DNA of 64,000 bases from assembly GCA_016987375.1 (NCBI GenBank), contig PJRA01000508.1:1975261-2039260 (forward strand), read 5' to 3'. Positions 36,669 through 49,078 of this stretch are shown piece after piece (within the stretch, counting starts at the first letter, position 1; each line of letters opens with the position of its first letter). The notes beneath the pieces are model-generated. The model saw only the letters and a program-made list of their open reading frames with translations, was not told the DNA's origin and searched no databases. Both the position numbers and the translations under genes were made by a program. This DNA comes from Brachionus koreanus. Its lineage: Eukaryota > Rotifera > Eurotatoria > Ploima > Brachionidae.

Positions 36669-36702
36669 TTTTGTTTGAACAGTCACTGCCGTCGAAACAA
36701 AA
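36669..36702 (-). promoter_or_regulatory. Iron-responsive element (IRE) in ferritin 5' leader
   Basis: On the minus strand, a stem-loop with apical loop CAGTGA (36683-36688), a five-pair upper stem (GACGG with CTGTT, two G-U pairs), an unpaired C exactly six bases 5' of the loop, and an eight-pair lower stem (TTTTGTTT with AAACAAAA). This matches the canonical CAGUGN IRE. It lies 13 nt upstream of the ferritin ATG. When iron is low, iron-regulatory protein would block initiation here. Confidence 0.93.
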
Positions 36703-37309
36703 TATTTTTTGGAAAATTTGTTTTTGAATTAAAAAAATCTTTTTTTTAACTTCAATTTATAGTCTCTTATTTAGGAATAATTTCGTCTTTTTAAAAATTC
36801 TTATCACCAGAGTTATGATTATTTTATTTGATAATTTTTTATGTTAGAAAATAATTTCATGAGTTGGAGACTTAAAATATTATAATGTGCCATATTTTTC
36901 TAGCAAAATGTATTTTCTTGATTAGTTAAATAAAATTTTCTGATCAAAATATTTTTTTATCGCATTTAAAATAAAGACATCTTGATAAGTTTTTATGCTA
37001 GAAAACGTTTTTTAGATAAATTTAAAATTTTGTTTACTACAATGATAGATGAACCTATTTTAAAATTTTTTAATTTCGTTTTTTTTTTTAAACACTTTAA
37101 CATCTAGAATTTCAAATTATAAAAACGCAATTAAAAAAAATTTATCTACATCAATAAAGAGCTATGAACATTAAAAGATTCGCTTGCTTTATTTTGTCTA
37201 ATAACGCCTTCTTTTATAGGAATACTACATTTCTAAAAGAAAAATTATTTAATTAAAAACATAGCTTTTCTTGAACCACGAAATCCTAATCAAAAACAAA
37301 AATTATCAG
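36703..37309. other. Intergenic, upstream of ferritin
   Basis: AT-rich sequence presumably carrying the ferritin promoter and transcription start. No motif is recognised. Confidence 0.3.
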
Positions 37310-38370
37310 TGTGAGTCAAAAAATTTTAGTTTTTTTTTTAATTTTTTTAATTTATCTATAAAAAAATTAATATTTAGATAACCTTTAAATAAATCATAAT
37401 TATTAATAGTCTTTGGTCATCTATCAGCGATTAGTTCGATTCCTCTCTTGTACTTTTCACGGCTTTTGGAACCAAAAACTTACTTAATACTCTCATTTAA
37501 CACACAACATCAAAGCATATTTTCACGACTGGCTGAGCTAGTTGAGATGGTTCCAACATTCCTATATCATTAAATAGAAAAATTAACATTGAAACAAGGC
37601 AAATTTTTTGTCGACTTAAATTTTATTTATGACTTTTATTATATTTAAAACTTAAAAAAATTTCTAATATTTTCAAATTTTTGGCTTAACAAAATTAAAA
37701 TGGAAAATCAATCTAAAAATCTTAAATTAAATACTATCTGACCGATGAGACTTAGATCAAGGATTGTGCCAAGAATAACCAGTATTTAGAACATGGATGA
37801 AGAAGACAAGCCGGATTTAGATAATTTTGCTGATTTGGACAAAAAAGAAAACAAAACTGACAATGAATTTAATAAATTTTTCCTATTAAGGACACAATCA
37901 TTGCATTTAATTACATTAAAGATATCTGTCCTTAAGAGGGTAAATCATTTGTTGATCTCCCAAAGTCTGAAAGCTCTGATTCAGAAAAATGCATAAAAGA
38001 ATACATATTCATCACGCTCTAATAACAGTTTGGAAGCATGGCACCAAGCAGTCAAAAATAACATAAATATTCATCTAGTTAAAAACAAATTGATTCATTC
38101 ATCATTTAATAAAAGAGCAACTTTTAGTAGAATGTTGTTTAGAACAAATTTGGTGCTGAATTCAAAAGAGACTAAAGAGAGAAAAAAGAGAAGTTTCAAT
38201 TAAAATTTTATTTAAATAATATAAAAGTGAAAAATATTTAGAATTTTTGTTAAGAAGTTCCCTACAAATTTCAATTCATAGTTGAATATCGAAATCAGTC
38301 AAATCATAGGGAACAACTCGGCAATATTTTTTTAATGTCAATTAATTTTAAATGTGACATTTATCAATTA
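37310..38370 (-). mobile_element. Mariner-like relic B, split by an unrelated insertion
   Basis: 37310-37500 resembles the terminal part of relic C (58095-58270), and 38270-38370 resembles relic C near 58405-58470 (GTTGAATATCGAAATC.GTCAAATCAT). In relic C these parts are about 320 bp apart; here they are about 970 bp apart. The extra about 650 bp contains another transposon relic. No intact transposase remains. Confidence 0.5.
37790..38130 (+). mobile_element. MULE-type transposase fragment nested in mariner relic B
   Basis: A plus-strand frame near 38009-38080 reads SSRSNNSLEAWHQAVKNNI, like the R.NNSLE.WH motif of MULE/FLYWCH transposases. The 37793-37996 stretch just before (MDEEDKPDLDNFADLDKKEN) is acidic and may belong to it. 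The match is short and the reading frame broken. Confidence 0.4.
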
Positions 38371-39463
38371 ATTATTCTAATAAAGGCGATTTTTTTGTAT
38401 ATATTTCTCCAATCTAAAATGATAATTAAATTAAAAGATTTTCAAAACAAGAAATCAGAAATCCAAAAATATCCAATAAAAACTAATTAAATAACTTAAA
38501 ATATTTTTCTTTTAGAAATGTTACAAAAAAAATTAATTTGAGCAAAAATCTTGAGCAAATTTAAAGAAATGCTTCGACTTCATTTTTTTGTATTCAAACA
38601 GTATAACCATGATTTATTACAGTCCTTAATCATCTGATTGTTACATGTGATTCTTGGCTGTTCAGTGAAATAAAAAAATACTAATTCAATCGAAAAAATC
38701 AAGAACAATTAGAAAGTTAATTTTATTCCTAAAGAAGAGTATCAAAATACCTTTGATTTAAAAGATGAAATTTTCTATTGAAAAAATAAAAATAAAATTT
38801 TTTTTCCACAAAAGCCAAAACTTTAGGATAAATCTAAGTATATTCAATTAAAATAAAATTTTCAATTGAATCAACCAAAATTCAATTATTCTTAAAAATA
38901 TGATCAACTTTAATGTTTTGAATGATTTTGAAGATAGAAAAATACTGATTGAAACTAAATTAATTATGACATTGCTTACTAGACAAAATTTTAGATGATC
39001 TAAAAACATTTTAAGCCTTCGTGAAATAATTTGATCACTTCGAAAAATAATATTAGAATTTTCCTTGATTTTATTCTTTACTTTAGATTTCTTATAATCT
39101 AAAAAACAGTTTTTTCAACGTCGCAATAATTTTGCCTTTTTGGTTTGGATGAACACAAATATTAAAATTTAGTACAATAGGCCGGAAACAAATAAATTGG
39201 TAATTGGTAATTAAAGTTATAATTATTTTTTAAAATATTTATTTATTATCTATTTTCTAGTTAACAATTAAAAAAAAATAATGCTAAATTAACTATAATG
39301 CTAAATCTGACGAGTATCTTATGAATTATAATCATTTTTTTATCAAAAAAAAACAATATATCTCTAACAATTTTAAAAAAATTTTAAAGTCATTAGACTT
39401 CTAATTTCCTATAGTAACCAATTGATAAATGCTTTGTGTAGAATTGTTTTCTTTTAGAAATTT
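38371..39463. other. Intergenic, downstream of the metalloproteinase
   Basis: AT-rich sequence; nothing recognised. Confidence 0.35.
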
Positions 39464-42400
39464 TTAAAAATTAATAAAAACCAAAAATAATAACGATAAT
39501 AAAAAAATTAAATTAAAACTAAATCTATTGCTTGATGAGTAAAAATTCTTTACTAGAACATTTGATTCTTTTTTTTTCTCTTTTAGGTGCTGGTCATTAC
39601 TATTTCTCGTCAATCGAGCTAAATAAGATGGAGCATGGCGCGCTGCAATTCTTGATTCTTTAGTGTAAATATCGTCCGCGATAAAAGCTTGTTTGTAACT
39701 AGGTCCTAAAAATAAAGGATTGTGTGGCTTGTAATTTGCTTGTACACAGTCAAATAGAAAATATCTTATGTCCAAACTTTCTTGGCTAATAGGAATAGAC
39801 CAATAGTTAAATTTATACATTGAAGTATTAGACACTATGTATGCTAATGGTTCAGTTAAACTGCTATCCAATCTCGGATTTCTCCAACTTACCGCAGCAT
39901 TAGTCTTGAATGGAATTTTGCCAGTTACATTTGAATTCCAATCACTTTGCCAAAATTCATAGTCTTTGAAAAAAAATATTGATGTCGCAATTGAAAATGC
40001 ACTATCAATTGATTTAAATGGTATATCTGGATATTCTTCTTTTAAAAGTTTAGGATAAGTTGGTACCAACAAATACTTTGGTGGATAGGATAAAACAACT
40101 TTGTATTTCCATATTGTTTGATTCTTTTTTTGAGAAAAAATTAGCTAAAAAATTAGTTTTTAATTAATTGAAATACTTTAGTAAAATGATAAAGGTCATC
40201 GTAGAGATAAGCTGAGTCAATGTTACCAGGTAAGCCAGGAAATAATTGAGTGATTTTTTTGGGCCATCCTTCGTAATCAAACAATCGCCATTTTGTCAAA
40301 CCTCTAATATGCCAAATGTAATTTCCTTTGAATACAAGAGCATTGCCCCATTCTGTTCTAGTAATAGCATCGACTATTGGATCATTACACAAATCAGCTG
40401 GTTCGTCGATCATTTTTAAAGTAGTTTGTACCAATTTTTCGGTAGTGACAATATCGGATGGAGTTGTAATTTGATCGGTAAGTCCTAGACTGGTGAAATT
40501 TTCACTAGTAAAACTAGCCTGTGTTGTTTGTACTATGTCAGCAAAGGTACTTTCTGTCTCAATGGGCTCTTCTGTTGTCATGTTTTCAGAAGTTAAATTC
40601 TCAACATGTTGAGTAGTTTTTAATTCAATTGTTGTGGGCGGCTCAACGGTAGTACTTGGACTTAATGTTTCATTTTCAGAGGCATAATTAGCATTATTTG
40701 TTGTTAAATATTCTATTAGGTCAGTTAATGGAATATATGTAGAGTTTGTAAGTTTTTCAGTCTGGTTTACCAAAATATCCTCTTCATTTAAAGATTCTGT
40801 GTTATTATTAATTGCACTAATAATTTCAGTGGAGTGAAAATTTGAAATAGTAGCAGGAGTTGTTGTTCCGATTAATTTTAAAAGTTCAAGAAATTCAGAG
40901 TCGTTTATAGTGTCTTCATTTTCATATGAATCTTGATATTCTTCACTTTCATATTCATTACTTTCTGAAGATGGTAAATTTGTTGAATGCATTTGATTTG
41001 AAGTGGCTATAGATGGTTCAATATTTAAATAATTTGTTTTGTTTAAGTGAAATAAAGCAGTATCAAGAAGACTTGTGAGAAAGCTTTTTGAAGAAGTGTC
41101 TGGTGATGTGGTCACCAGCATAAGCTCATCTTGATAATATTCATCATCAGAGTTGAGTGAATTAGAAGTACTAGAAGAAAAATAATCACCGGTCGGATAT
41201 GACTCTGAGGTATATTGTTCAGGATACTGGACATTTGTTGTAGCTACAAGACTTTGCGAATAGGGTTTTAACTCATCAGAATTTTTATTAATTATTATTT
41301 CAGCTGTTGTTTCAACCTCTTCACTTAGCTCTTCACTTTCAGCATCACTAGTAGTTACCGCAGTGCTAGTTAATTGAACATCGGCTTCAGTAGAGTAGTT
41401 CTCTTCACTGGAATATCCAGAACTATTCTCTGCTGATTCATTTTTCGGCTCAGTAAAAGATGCCAAAGCAGAACTCATTTGAATGGCTTCATTAGAAGTA
41501 ATTCTTGTCGTCTCAAAATATACAGGTTGAAAAGTACTAGATGATGTTGTTGTTGTTGTTTTTGTTGTTGTTGATGGTGTCGTTGTAGAGGTAGAAGTTG
41601 TTGAAGTAGTCGAAGAAGTAGTGGATGTAGTAGAGGTAGTTCTTGTTGATGTTTCAGAAAAAAATTCAAATGAAGTTGTTGAAGTAGTAGTTGTGGACGA
41701 AGTTGTAAAAATTGTTGTTGTTGTAGTGGCAGGAGTAGTTGTTGTCGTAGTAGAAGTTGTGGTAGGATTTTTTTCATATAATCTATGCTCTATTAATTGT
41801 TTTTTTTTATTTAACAAAAGAACTATTTATTTTTAGATTTTACTTGACTCAAGTCCTAAGATCATGCGCAAATTTTTGATGTCTTCTTGTAAAATTCCAT
41901 TTTCTCCAAAATAAAAAAGAGGAGACATTATCGATTTTGGGTTACTTGAGTGATCCAAGCCAAACAAATGACCAATTTCATGTACCAATACCGAAAAAAG
42001 ACGATTTTCATAGCTCCAATTTTCAGAATCATCCTTTTGAAACATTTTAAATAGCTGTTTTTATTCAAAAGTTTAAAATTATTTATTTACCAAATGAACG
42101 TGTCCTCTGAATGGCGAGTGATTGTTGCTTAGTGAGCAAGAATGGGCCAATTCGCCATCAATTCCATCAAACAACATTGAATCACCATGATTTCCCTCGG
42201 CAAAGTAAATGGTTATATTGCTGTTTTCGTATATTTCATCAATTTCGCTTAATTTTCTCACTCTTACATCACCATATAAATGTTTAAGCCAAGCCTATAA
42301 GAAAAAAATTAGAAAAATAAAATTTTAATTCTAATCTTATATGATTACATTAAAAGCTTTCTCTACTAAATATTCAACAGCCTCGTTAGAAACAGATTTG

Positions 42401-42945
42401 GAAAATCTGTTCAAGTATGGATTGTATTTTTTAATTGAATAGGTTAGCTTTCGCAAACCGCGTCTTAATATACCTATGAAGAAAAAATTAATTTTTTCAT
42501 TATAAAACAATTTGTTTCAAATTTACTAAAATCATTTGTTCTAAAGCTTAAAAATTTAGACGAGCTGAATTGAAGATCAAAATCCTTGTTGCCACATCTT
42601 GGTTTGGCCATTTTCATTATTGTTTCCTCATCTATCTTTCCAGTTCGAGTAATGTTAAACATGGTTTGAAAAATAACAAGACCGCGATAAATGTCTCTGG
42701 CATTGTTTTGCATAAATTTGAGAGAATCGTCAGCATGCTGTTTGCAAACGTTTTCATTCATGTAACCATATCGACATAGATAGCTCTTAGATGGGAAAAA
42801 ATATTAAAAATAAGCCCAAATTTTACAGCATATTTACTTTGACCAAATGGAATTTTGTTTCATCAACTGTAATGAAATAAGAAAAAACCTGGTAGTTTGA
42901 TATAATCATAAACAAGACCAATTTAACTATTAAATTGCACCTCAT
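39464..42945 (-). CDS. Matrix metalloproteinase with hemopexin domain, Thr-rich linker and membrane-anchor tail
   Basis: A secreted or cell-surface zinc protease that cleaves extracellular matrix. Exons are complement(42838..42945, 42527..42785, 42349..42473, 42091..42294, 41844..42054, 40177..41789, 39464..40123). The phases close to 1059 aa. A signal peptide opens the protein (MRCNLIVKLVLFMIISNYQV). The prodomain has the cysteine switch PRCGNKD at about Cys100. The catalytic domain shows YFAEGNHGDSMLFDG, the zinc site HEIGHLFGLDH at 257-267 and a SIMSP Met-turn. A linker of about 430 residues is rich in Thr, Ser and Glu, starting with runs of Thr. Hemopexin repeats follow (DLCNDPIVDAIT.., KWRLFDYEGWPKKI, FKSIDSAFS) with the paired Cys in LFDCVQANY. 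The C-terminus SFNLIFLLSLLFLVFINF is hydrophobic and terminal, suggesting a GPI anchor. The linker is much longer than in vertebrate MMPs. Confidence 0.95.
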
Positions 42946-44810
42946 GTTTGTAATTAACTGAATTTTTTAGTTTGATTTTTTGAACGAGACTTTCTCAATT
43001 TATATATACGATTTTTTCTATAGACCTATATGTCAAATACTTTTTAATCACTTTTTTTTTATGTCAAAAGGAATACAAAGTCGATATTCTAAAATAAAAA
43101 AGAAAGGGCTTAAATAAAATTATCTCCTGTTCCGCATCTAATTTGCTTTTATATATTGAGACCCTTTGTGATATTTAAACTTTTGATTTTGAATTTGAAT
43201 TTTATGCTTGTAATAGGATGTCTAAATACTAAGTGCATTTTAATAATCTTAATACTTAACAAGAAATTAAATTGTAAAGATATAAATTACAATTTTGGTT
43301 TGGGATTATTGGAATTTACTATTCATTAGGCTATTAAATAAAAGTTGATATTTTGATTTTTGTCTAAATATCAACTGTATACGTGTTGCTCTAAGCAAAG
43401 AAACCTGACCAAAAATTGATGTAACCACAACTAAAAAAGTAAATTAAACTAATGAAGCCGCATATCTATTGGTAAATCTAAGTTCAAATAGACCAAAAGT
43501 ACAACTCATCATCAGCTGTATTCGACTTTTGATTGCAATAAATTGCGGCCATTCATTGAACGTGACTAGACCAGTTATTTTTATTTGGTATGGGCTTTGA
43601 CTTAAGTATAGATTGTGCACGATCTTAAATGTGAATATATCAAAAACGCAAAATGAAAGCAAATAGAGACGCAAATAGTTGCTTTTACGAATTCTTTTAG
43701 GATAATTGGTTGTAAATATGTAAATGATAAAAATATTTGCTTTTTAGCATCTCTATTTGCTATTGTTGTCGAACCAATGTTTAACAGGTATTCATACACT
43801 GAAGATTAGGCTTTATTTAGATTTTAGAAAGCCTATTTATTAGCGTTCAAATAAAGAGCATATAAAAGTGCTTGTAGCTTACAAGAGGAAGAAAGATAGA
43901 AATATACAAAAATTTTAAATATTTAAATTGAGTCCTATTGTAATGCAGGAAACGGGCTTCTGAGTCTAACAACAAATAATTTTCTCTCGCAATAAATGTC
44001 CTCATAGAGAAAAAAAATCTAAATCAGATCATAAAAATATCAAAATTTTTTTAACGATTTTAACAGAATTTTCAGACCTTAAATAGCTTAAAATTGAAGA
44101 GATTTATAAATATTTAATCTTTGATCTATGTATAAACTAATAAAAGTGCTAAAATATGCTCTAAAAGTTTTCAAATAAATCTTATTTTCTAATTAGTCTG
44201 GATAGAAAATTTTCCAATAATCAACCTGTAACCCAGGTCAGAAATTATTTAACTTAAATTTTTTTATAGTCTCTTTCAATATTTAACTTTTTTTTTTTAA
44301 ATTAGAATCAAATTTATCTAGCTATTGAAAAATTTTAAGAACTTAATTTTAATAAGATTTTTTTTAATTAAAATTCAAAGTTTTAGCCCCCTATGATTTC
44401 ATGAGGTTAGAAATCTCACATCTTTTACATGTAGTAATGTTATGTATCAATATCAAATCGAATTTTATTTGACTTAGATGAAAATTTGTAATAAAAAAAA
44501 ATTATCCTTGTCTGTGATTTTTGGCAAAGTAGGAATCCTGCCAACTCTTCTTGGTTTTAAATATTTTGAACACTAGATTTCATCAATTTAAAAATTTTTT
44601 ACATTTAATCTACAAGATTTAAATGTAATCCTTTTTTTTTGGAGGAAAAACTCATGTGTTAAGAATAATAATATGCAAAAACAATGCTAACTTGCGTATT
44701 CATCAGTATTGCGTATTCATCTGGAAACGACTAAATACTCGTTTTAACTTTCAAAGAAATACTTAAGTATACATATACAAAAAAATAATTAGGACATGTT
44801 TGGGTCTTTT
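42946..44810. other. Intergenic, upstream of the metalloproteinase
   Basis: Mostly AT-rich. A less AT-rich patch at 43444-43680 has a minus-strand frame containing NEWPQFIAIKSRIQLMMSC that looks faintly coding, but I cannot attach start, splice sites or family. Confidence 0.3.
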
Positions 44811-44815
44811 TATCA

Positions 44816-45022
44816 CTCAAAGGACCGGTGTCAATTTGACACCTTTTTTAATTCTCCATATCTTACGAACCGTTCATCAGATTTCCAAAAATTTAATTTT
44901 ATTTTAAAATTTTTTTTTATAGTAACAGATTCAGTAAATTTTAGGTGAATGTGATTTATTCTTTGTAAGATAAATGATAATAATGAAAGCTTCAAATTGT
45001 TACCGATCCTTTGAGTGTTAAA
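44816..45022. mobile_element. MITE with CACTCAAAGGA terminal inverted repeats
   Basis: The left end CACTCAAAGGACCGGTGTCA and the inverted right end CACTCAAAGGATCGGTAACA match over about 20 bp and both continue ATTTGA. The left end also holds the palindrome GGTGTCAATTTGACACC. The interior is AT-rich and non-coding. The superfamily is unassigned. Confidence 0.65.
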
Positions 45023-47600
45023 TAAATAAACTTAAATAAATGAATCAAGAATTTCAAAAAGTTGCCTAGTTTAAAATTAAATTTAAGATTGCTTTTTTCT
45101 TTGGTTGGATTCAAATTTTTTTTCCTATATGGATTCTTCGATGAAAAATAAACTTTGAATTTGAAAATTTTAAGAAAAATTGAAGGTTTTTGATTAAATT
45201 TAGTTATTTACATTTTGACATCATATAATCATCACTATAAGATATTACTTCATATTTAGACCTAGAGAAAATTAAAAAAATAATAAAATCGGATTTGTTG
45301 CCAAGTCTAAACCGACTCTTTTATGGAAATGGTGTAAGCATTCATGCCTCGTTTTCCAGAGATATTTGTTATACTTGATTAATTTAAAACTTATATTTTG
45401 TGTCAGAAAATACATTTTTGAGAACTTTGTTTTAGCTGTATAAAAAATGAATATTTATTTTTTTTTTGAACTTTTAATTTGTTATGCAATGTAAGTAGAA
45501 CTGCTTATTACTTTTTAAAATTTCATATATTACTAGTTACTTGACAAAAATGTGTATATAGAGACTATTTTGGCTTTATCGGGGACATTAATTCGTCCAA
45601 TGTTCTTTGAACTCTAATAAAAAAAAAATTTAATAAATAAAAATTTAATAAAAAATCTCAAAATCTCAAAGAATAATCCTTAAATTACTGATAAAAAAAT
45701 AGCTGGAATGACCCCATAGCATATTTTATTTTCAAATTTTAAGAGTTAAATTCAGAAATTAGGGAAAACTCTTATACTTTATGCCCGAGAACTGTTTACA
45801 GTACTGTAAAAAATATATGATTTTTAGCTAAATTCAGTTATAAATCTAAAAATAAATACAAAATATGAGTCTGTTCACATTTTAAATGGCGTTCTTATCT
45901 ATCTTAAAGCTTAAACTAACCCTCAATTATCAACATTTTTTAACAAAAATCGAACTAGCTAATTTTTATATATATTAATTATTATCATAACAATAATTCA
46001 ATAAGGAAAAAATTAATTTTTTTTATTTCCTTTTCTTTTAAAGATAATTTGAATTTATATCAATTTTTTCAGGTTAATAAATTTTATGAGATATATAGTT
46101 TATAAATCTTTAGTTTATATAGCAATAAATCTTATCATTGTAAATCATAAATTTTTCTTTTTATTTTTCAATTAAATCTATGATATTTTATTTTTTTTAT
46201 AGATTGATATCTAAATAAATGTAAAAATATCAACGTTCTTCAATTTTTTTTACTTTTAAATCACTAGAATAGGCGGTTAATTGAACCTAAATAAATATTT
46301 ATTAATTCAAAATAAAATCTAACAATTAATTACTAAAAATCCCGGCTGATTATTAATAAAAATTTCAAATTTAGTTATGCTGACAAATTAAAAATGTTTT
46401 CTAAAAAATTAAAAAAAATATTTTAGAATTAAAAACAAGATGCTTAGTTTTTGAAAGCTATTTTATAAAATTTTATTTCAATCAACAATTTTTTATGCTT
46501 CAATTTCTTTTTTAAAGGGACTAAAAAACCCTCAATATCAAAAAATCTTAAAATAATTTTTGAACAAGTTAAAAAGTATTGTAATATAATTTTCGTTAAT
46601 AAATTATGAAAAAAATATTTTTTTAACAATATAAGAATCAATGAAGAATCAATAATTTTTCTTTATTTGGATTCATTTTGAGCTTGATTTTATTTGATTG
46701 AAATTTATTTTCCTGTCTTTTACAATCTTGATATTATGTTTTAATCGAAAAACTTGCAATCAATCTTAAAATCAGAAATCACGAAAATTCAAGTATGCTC
46801 ATTTTCTGCTTAAGAAAACCAAAATAGTTGATTAAATTACTTAAAATTCTATCAATAATCTTTTTTTTTATATTTTTGCAGATCGTTATTTTTCAATAAA
46901 TTTTTAAATTTAAAGAAATTTTATTATAAAATAAGCTTTTTAAGGTTTTAAATAATTTAAATAAAAGTAAAGTTTACTCATAAGCATAGATTTGAATAAA
47001 GCTCATAAATCATTTTAATCGTTGCAAATAACTTTAACACAAATTCGATTAGCAATTATTTAAATTAATAATAAAAAAGTGATTAAATTAAATTTTGAAA
47101 GGAAGAACTTAAGATTTGAATATTTCAATAAATAAAGCTCAAGTTTTTACTGCTTTTGAAAAGGTAGAATTTCAAAATACCAGTCTCTAATGATTACCAA
47201 TCAATTATTTAATTAGAAATATTCAATTAAATTGCTTTTCAAAAATTAATATTTGAACGCAGCCAAGACTCTTTGATGTAATCTAACCACTTTTTTAGGA
47301 GATTAGAATAGCCGAAAATATAAAATTTCTTTCTGTTAATTTAATCAAGATTTGAAAAGAAAAATTAAGCATCTTAGTGTTGTATCAATAGGAATTTAAT
47401 AAATATATATATATACATATATATAATTTTTAAATTTCTTTTATCGACTTAAATAAAGCTACAAAATTAGTTAGATTTTACATTAATTTTTTAATGAATG
47501 AGATATAAAAACCCTTTCATTTTGCTTAATCAAATACTTTTTTGTCTCTTTTGTGTTATATTTTTTTAAAATAAAAATTTCAAAAATAGCTTCTAGATTT
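45023..47600. other. Intergenic, AT-rich; 5' part of the stomatin-like gene may lie here
   Basis: No exon can be supported. The stomatin-like gene lacks an in-frame ATG in its first visible exon, so an upstream coding or leader exon is expected in this stretch. A TA repeat occurs near 47402-47424. Confidence 0.35.
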
Positions 47601-47604
47601 TTTA

Positions 47605-49078
47605 TTGATTAAAAAATTTTTTTTTATTTTCATAATTATCAAAAGAATTGTTATCATTTTTCAAAATCTAAAATTGGATTCATCATCGAAAAAGCTCAGC
47701 ATTGCTCAAAATCTGGGCAATGCTAATAGAATAAGAGGCTTATCAATAAACAAAAATGAGCTCGATTTAGACACTGTTTCTTTAGGTTCAATTATTGGGG
47801 AACATCAAAAGGCGAATCAAGTGGTAACGTCTCGTAAATCATCAGCCTTGAGACGCTGGGCACAACAAACCGACATACCCTTCATCATTGGAGCTCAAAT
47901 TTCCGAAGATACCCATGGTCTTTGTGAAAAAATTTTGCTATCTCTTTCATGGTTTTTGATCATTTTATTTTTCCCACTTTCGTTATTTGTAACCATGAAA
48001 GTTGTTCAAGAATATGAGTTAATTTGTTTTTTTTTTTTAATTAAAAAAAAATAGTAATAAAATCTATTTAAATTATCTAGACGAGCTGTGATATTCCGAA
48101 TGGGTCGTTTGATGAAAGGTGGTGCAAAGGGTCCAGGGTAAAACAAAAAAAAATCCAAATATTTTTTATAAAATATTAGTCTTTTTATTGTCCTTCCATG
48201 CATTGAATCGTATACAAAAGTCGACATGCGTACAGTGAGTTTTGAAGTACCTCCTCAGGAAATTCTAACTAAAGATTCAGTTACAGTAGCCGTAGATGCA
48301 GTAGGTAAGTTAGGGTTAAATTAAGCAATTAAATTAAGTGAGAAAAAATTTTTATTCAAAAATATTTAAGTTTATTATAGAGTCTATAATCCAGTAATAT
48401 CAATTGCAAATGTAGAAAATTCCCAAGAATCAACCCGTTTACTAGCTCAAACCTCGCTGAGAAATGTTCTAGGGACAAATTCTTTGGCTGAGATTCTCTC
48501 TAACAGAGACGCAGTCTCATCTTGTATGCGTGAAATTTTAGACGATGCAACAGGTTTTTTTATTTATTGTCTTTTATTATTTTTCAAATAATTTTCTTAA
48601 GATCAATGGTATATTTTGAGCATTGAATTGACTAATTGAATTAAAAAATTTAATTAAAAGGGGAATTAAAGTCGAAAGAGTAGAAATCAAGGATGTTCGT
48701 TTGCCGATTCAACTGCAAAGAGCAATGGCTGCCGAGGCAGAGGCAACTCGAGAATCAAGAGCCAAAGTTATAGCCGCCGAAGGCGAGCACAAATCATCAA
48801 GAGCACTAAAAAAAGCATCAGATATACTTTGCCAATCTCCATCGGCTATTCAGTTAAAATATTTGCAGACATTAAGCAATATTGCTGGTGAAAAAAATTC
48901 AACTATTGTTTTTCCTTTACCAATTGAATTCATATCTAATTTTTCAAATATTTTTACAAGCAAGTCTGATTACTCGCCAAGTAAAAGCCCCAGTGATTCA
49001 GATTTTAAAAATAAGTCGGGAAAAAAAATCGATCTTAAAATAATTCCAACAAAACCTAAAGATTCCACAGATTTGTAA
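47605..49078 (+). CDS. Stomatin/podocin-like SPFH (band 7) membrane protein, 5' end unresolved
   Basis: A hairpin-anchored membrane scaffold that oligomerises in cholesterol-rich domains and modulates channels. Visible exons: about 47650-48017, 48081-48137, 48180-48304, 48371-48553, micro-exon 48602-48608 and 48661-49078. Phases match throughout. The hydrophobic hairpin is near [20 protein letters not shown]. It is followed by [79 protein letters not shown] and [20 protein letters not shown], close to human stomatin. The C-terminus adds a Ser-Lys-rich tail after [11 protein letters not shown]. No in-frame ATG precedes the conserved part, so the true start lies in an unseen upstream exon. Confidence 0.92.
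48602..48608 (+). other. Seven-nucleotide micro-exon of the stomatin-like gene
   Basis: The flanking exons end in phase 1 (ACA G, 48553) and begin with one codon-completing base (G GGA ATT, 48661), so they cannot be joined directly. ATCAATG at 48602-48608, preceded by TTTTCTTAAG and followed by GTATAT, restores the frame. It yields T-D-Q-W-G-I-K, matching the family's DDAT-D-A-WGIKVERV. Confidence 0.85.

Noticed and set aside
41475..41836. Leu/Gln-rich (minus) and Val-rich (plus) frames
   Set aside because: Shadows of the Thr-repeat linker of the metalloproteinase in other frames.
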